A stretch of 64,000 bases of DNA, from positions 115,813 to 179,812 of the forward strand of contig NZ_CBYM010000003.1 in assembly GCF_000577815.1 (NCBI RefSeq), written 5' to 3'. Position 1 is the first letter of the stretch; every line of letters begins with the position of its first letter. Shown piece by piece: positions 61,823 through 64,000 of the stretch. This DNA is from Clostridium saudiense (GTDB lineage Bacteria; Bacillota; Clostridia; Clostridiales; Clostridiaceae). A program made the translations under genes and the position numbers. The notes beneath the pieces are model-generated. The model did not search any database. It had not been told where the DNA came from and saw nothing but the letters and a program-made list of their open reading frames with translations.

Positions 61823-62503
61823 TTACTCTTCCTTTCTTAAGGATTTTATCTTCCTAACTATCTCTTCATTATAAAACAATTTTAATACTTTATAAATTTT
61901 ACCTTTATCATAAAAAAATTTACAATCACTTGAATTTATAAATTTTAATAAATCATCTTTAATTTCTTTATCTAAAAATAAGCAATTTCTTATTTCTCCT
62001 GTTAGTCTTATATATTCATCAAATTCTCCCAAAGATTCAGTAATAGATTCTGCTACCATTACTGACCCCCTTGGATTCCCTACCTTAGTATTAACTGCTA
62101 CAGTAATAAATTCACTTTCTCTTGTAACAGGTATTACTCCCATTCCATCCTTAAAGTTTGATGAATTGATATAAATTTTACATAATTTTTTACAATCATC
62201 TTTTATTTCATTAATTACATCATTATTATCAATAGCAATTATTATTAAATGCTTATCTAATATAAAGTCCTTATTATACTTTCCCTTTATTAGCTTTACT
62301 TTATCCCTATTAAACTTATAAAAGTCTTCTAAGAAATCTAATGCTAAAACTTCTATATTACTACCTTTATTATAAAAGTTCCTTACCTTTATTAATGCAC
62401 CTCGCCCTGCCCCTATTACTCCAATTTTAAGTTTTTCTCCAAAAAACGTTATAGGTGCATAACTTAATTCTCCATGAAGATTTGCTTTAGAATATTCAGA
62501 CAT
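61823..62503 (-). CDS. Precorrin-2 dehydrogenase-like protein (Met8/SirC type)
   Basis: 226 residues. A Rossmann fold at 27-60 (LKIGVIGAGRGALIKVRNFY) is followed by the siroheme-synthase middle (FITVAVNTKVGNPRGSVMVAE) and a helical C-terminus. It would oxidise precorrin-2 to sirohydrochlorin with NAD, the step before CbiK. The usual GGGxVA motif reads GAGRGA, a mild deviation. The ATG at 62503 lies inside hemA, giving a 40-base overlap; AAGGACG lies upstream. Second gene of the operon. Chelatase activity of Met8 type cannot be judged here. Confidence 0.88.
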   Translation of the reverse strand: MSEYSKANLHGELSYAPITFFGEKLKIGVIGAGRGALIKVRNFYNKGSNIEVLALDFLEDFYKFNRDKVKLIKGKYNKDFILDKHLIIIAIDNNDVINEIKDDCKKLCKIYINSSNFKDGMGVIPVTRESEFITVAVNTKVGNPRGSVMVAESITESLGEFDEYIRLTGEIRNCLFLDKEIKDDLLKFINSSDCKFFYDKGKIYKVLKLFYNEEIVRKIKSLRKEE

Positions 62504-63666
62504 TCATTTTCACGTCCTTTTAACTTTTCTTCCTTTAATAATTTTATAGCTCTATTTACATAATAGTCTGAAGTACTCTTTATTAAAGTTGTAGCTAACT
62601 CAATATCTCTCTTATCTTTACATTTATGCTCAAAAGACTTAACTCTACTTTCTATAACACTATTTCCTGTATTCTTCATTTCATGTATATAATATGTAAC
62701 TTCTCGAATATTTAACCAATTTTTGTATTCATTTAAATATTCATCAACTAAAAATTTATACTCATTCATTTTTTCATTTCTTAATTTTTTATTATCTACA
62801 TCTAGTTTGCTTATAGTATCTATATCTAGTAAAGTTACTCTTTCATTTTGTGATAAAGCTTCATCAATATCTCTTGGTAGTGCTAAATCAATTAACATAA
62901 TTTCTTTTCCATTATTATTTATATAATCATTTTTTATAACAACGTGAGGAGCTGCTGTACAACTTATAACTGCATCTACCTCATTAATAACATCTTTATA
63001 TTCATTAAAGTCTAAAATCTCTACTCTGTCATCTTTTAAATCTGGGACCTTCCCCTTATTTCTTACAACAATAAATACTTTATTAAACTTACTACCCAAT
63101 GCATATTTAACTACTAAACTACCTATTGTGCCATATCCTAATACCATAATACTACTTGCACCAAATTCTTCAACTTCCTTTACTGCAATAGATGATGCTG
63201 ATACTGGTATTTCATACAATTTGCTTTCTGTTCTAAATTTTTTTCCACAACTTATTGCTTCTTCAAATAATCTTAAAAGCTTTGTGTGTATAGCCTTATT
63301 CTCCAAACTTAACTCATATGCTAGTTTTATTTGTCCTAATATTTGATCTTCTCCTAATATTTTAGAGTGAAAACCACAAACTACTTCTAATAAATGCTTA
63401 GCTACACTTATTCCTTCAAGATAAAAGGTATACTCTAAAAGTGAAATATCCCAGTCTAATACTTCAAATATTTTTCTTATATCCTCTTCACTTTCTAAGC
63501 ATCCTGAAATATAAATTTCTGTCCTATTACATGTGCTTATTATTACGACTTCTTCATATAGTTTATTTAATTCTTTTACTGCCTTAGATTGCTTACTTAA
63601 TGCAATTGCCAATCTTTCTCTTATGTTTATATCAACATTTTTTCTTATTCCTATAAGACCTAACAC
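62464..63666 (-). CDS. hemA: Glutamyl-tRNA reductase
   Basis: 400 residues. VIISTCNRTEIYISG with nucleophile C46, then HLLEVVCGFHSKILGEDQIL, the NADPH domain MVLGYGTIGSLVV and SCTAAPHVVI, and a dimerisation tail. It reduces glutamyl-tRNA to glutamate-1-semialdehyde, the committed step of C5 tetrapyrrole synthesis. The start is GTG at 63666; GGTG seven bases upstream is a modest site. First gene of the seven-gene operon. Its leader holds a terminator-like hairpin at 63721-63749. Confidence 0.95.
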   Translation of the reverse strand: MLGLIGIRKNVDINIRERLAIALSKQSKAVKELNKLYEEVVIISTCNRTEIYISGCLESEEDIRKIFEVLDWDISLLEYTFYLEGISVAKHLLEVVCGFHSKILGEDQILGQIKLAYELSLENKAIHTKLLRLFEEAISCGKKFRTESKLYEIPVSASSIAVKEVEEFGASSIMVLGYGTIGSLVVKYALGSKFNKVFIVVRNKGKVPDLKDDRVEILDFNEYKDVINEVDAVISCTAAPHVVIKNDYINNNGKEIMLIDLALPRDIDEALSQNERVTLLDIDTISKLDVDNKKLRNEKMNEYKFLVDEYLNEYKNWLNIREVTYYIHEMKNTGNSVIESRVKSFEHKCKDKRDIELATTLIKSTSDYYVNRAIKLLKEEKLKGRENECLNILKQIFMEN

Positions 63667-63693
63667 TTAATCACCACATTTCTAAGATACGAT

Positions 63694-63726
63694 TTTATAT
63701 ATTTTCCCAATTCTCTTAACAAAAAA
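63694..63726 (-). promoter_or_regulatory. Candidate proximal promoter of hemA
   Basis: On the minus strand TTGTTA, 17 bases and TATAAA lie between the hairpin and hemA (about 63721 down to 63693). It would give a short leader that avoids the hairpin. Confidence 0.4.
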
Positions 63727-63749
63727 ATTAAGGAAGTATCCTCCCTTAA
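63721..63749 (-). terminator. Terminator-like hairpin upstream of hemA
   Basis: On the minus strand TTAAGGGAG-GATA-CTTCCTTAA (one G-U pair) is followed by seven T. It is either the end of a transcript entering from beyond the window or an attenuator in the hemA leader. Confidence 0.75.
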
Positions 63750-63850
63750 CTTTTTCATTATAATACTAAATACGATTTTAATCATTACTTTTATACAATT
63801 AAATTTTTTAATAATTAATATAAATCTTTTTAATTTATACTTCCATATAT

Positions 63851-63879
63851 ATAATATTGTAGGAATTCATTTAATACAA
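63851..63879 (-). promoter_or_regulatory. Candidate distal promoter of hemA
   Basis: On the minus strand TTGTAT (63879-63874), 17 bases, TATTAT (63856-63851). A transcript from near 63844 would cross the hairpin before hemA. I see no gene in 63750-64000. Confidence 0.5.
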
Positions 63880-64000
63880 CCTTCTACATTTTATTTCATT
63901 TTTCTATTGTGATTAAATATATTTTTACGTATATATTTAATTATATTTTTATTATTATATAATTTATGATAAAATATAATTTCCCCCTACTATAAATGAC

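Noticed and set aside
63667..64000. Cobalamin riboswitch upstream of the tetrapyrrole operon
   Set aside because: The region is too AT-rich and lacks the conserved B12-box; only a simple hairpin is present.
1..64000. CRISPR array, rRNA, tRNA or prophage
   Set aside because: No regularly spaced repeats, no rRNA-like or tRNA-like GC-rich blocks, and no phage structural or integrase genes were seen.

Overview
The window is about 64 kb of very AT-rich DNA with short intergenic gaps, strong purine-rich ribosome binding sites (GGAGG type) and occasional GTG/TTG starts. A cotJABC spore-coat operon, Clostridium-type DUF3867 and TIGR04076 proteins, single-cluster ferredoxins and an anaerobic style of metabolism point to a spore-forming Clostridium of the sensu stricto group. 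I cannot name the species from sequence alone. It reads as ordinary chromosome. I see no rRNA, tRNA, CRISPR array, prophage or intact insertion sequence.

Left part (1-13.8 kb): a partial P-loop kinase-like gene, peptidases PepT and PepV, the glutamate symporter GltS, a 51-residue zinc ribbon, cotJABC, and a DeoR regulator with a HAD phosphatase. A PadR-SEDS-VanZ envelope module follows, then a pair of half-size DUF606 transporters divergent from a Crp/Fnr-type regulator, a TtcA-like tRNA thiolase and a cold-shock protein.

13.8-26.8 kb: a VTC-domain/DUF4956 pair lies divergent from a beta-helix lipoprotein, and both promoters carry the same CiaR-like direct repeat. Next come a TM2 protein, a VanY-type carboxypeptidase with DUF348/G5-like domains, a GABA-type amino-acid island (aminotransferase, permease, PucR regulator, TIGR04076, iron alcohol dehydrogenase) and a patatin-like lipase.

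26.9-37.2 kb: a Na/Pi cotransporter, then a complete maltose-type ABC operon (binding protein, small membrane protein, MalF-like permease with a long coiled-coil N-terminus, MalG-like permease, MsmX-like ATPase). Its promoter is good and its leader carries CcpA-like sites. It is divergent from an XRE-TPR regulator. 37.2-45.1 kb: a FUSC/degenerate-HAD fusion and a surface-glycan block with four glycosyltransferase genes (one GT11 fucosyltransferase) and galU, in mixed orientation.

45.3-56 kb: a zinc-ribbon membrane protein with a possible BECR nuclease fold, DUF308, superoxide dismutase, an alpha/beta hydrolase remnant cut off at a 28-bp perfect palindrome, an ABC-F ATPase preceded by a candidate MITE, DUF3867, an orphan PotD, RidA, IlvE, a multidrug transporter, a BFD-like protein, a ferredoxin and a formate/nitrite channel. 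56.2-63.7 kb: a seven-gene tetrapyrrole operon (hemA, met8-like, hemC, cobA-hemD, hemB, hemL, cbiK) that makes sirohydrochlorin from glutamyl-tRNA. Upstream of hemA there is a terminator-like hairpin that may be an attenuator.

The least explained items are the shared CiaR-like boxes on the VTC/beta-helix pair, the SEDS protein whose expected catalytic Asp is Glu, the FUSC-pseudo-HAD fusion, the BECR-like zinc-ribbon protein, the 28-bp palindrome and the candidate MITE.
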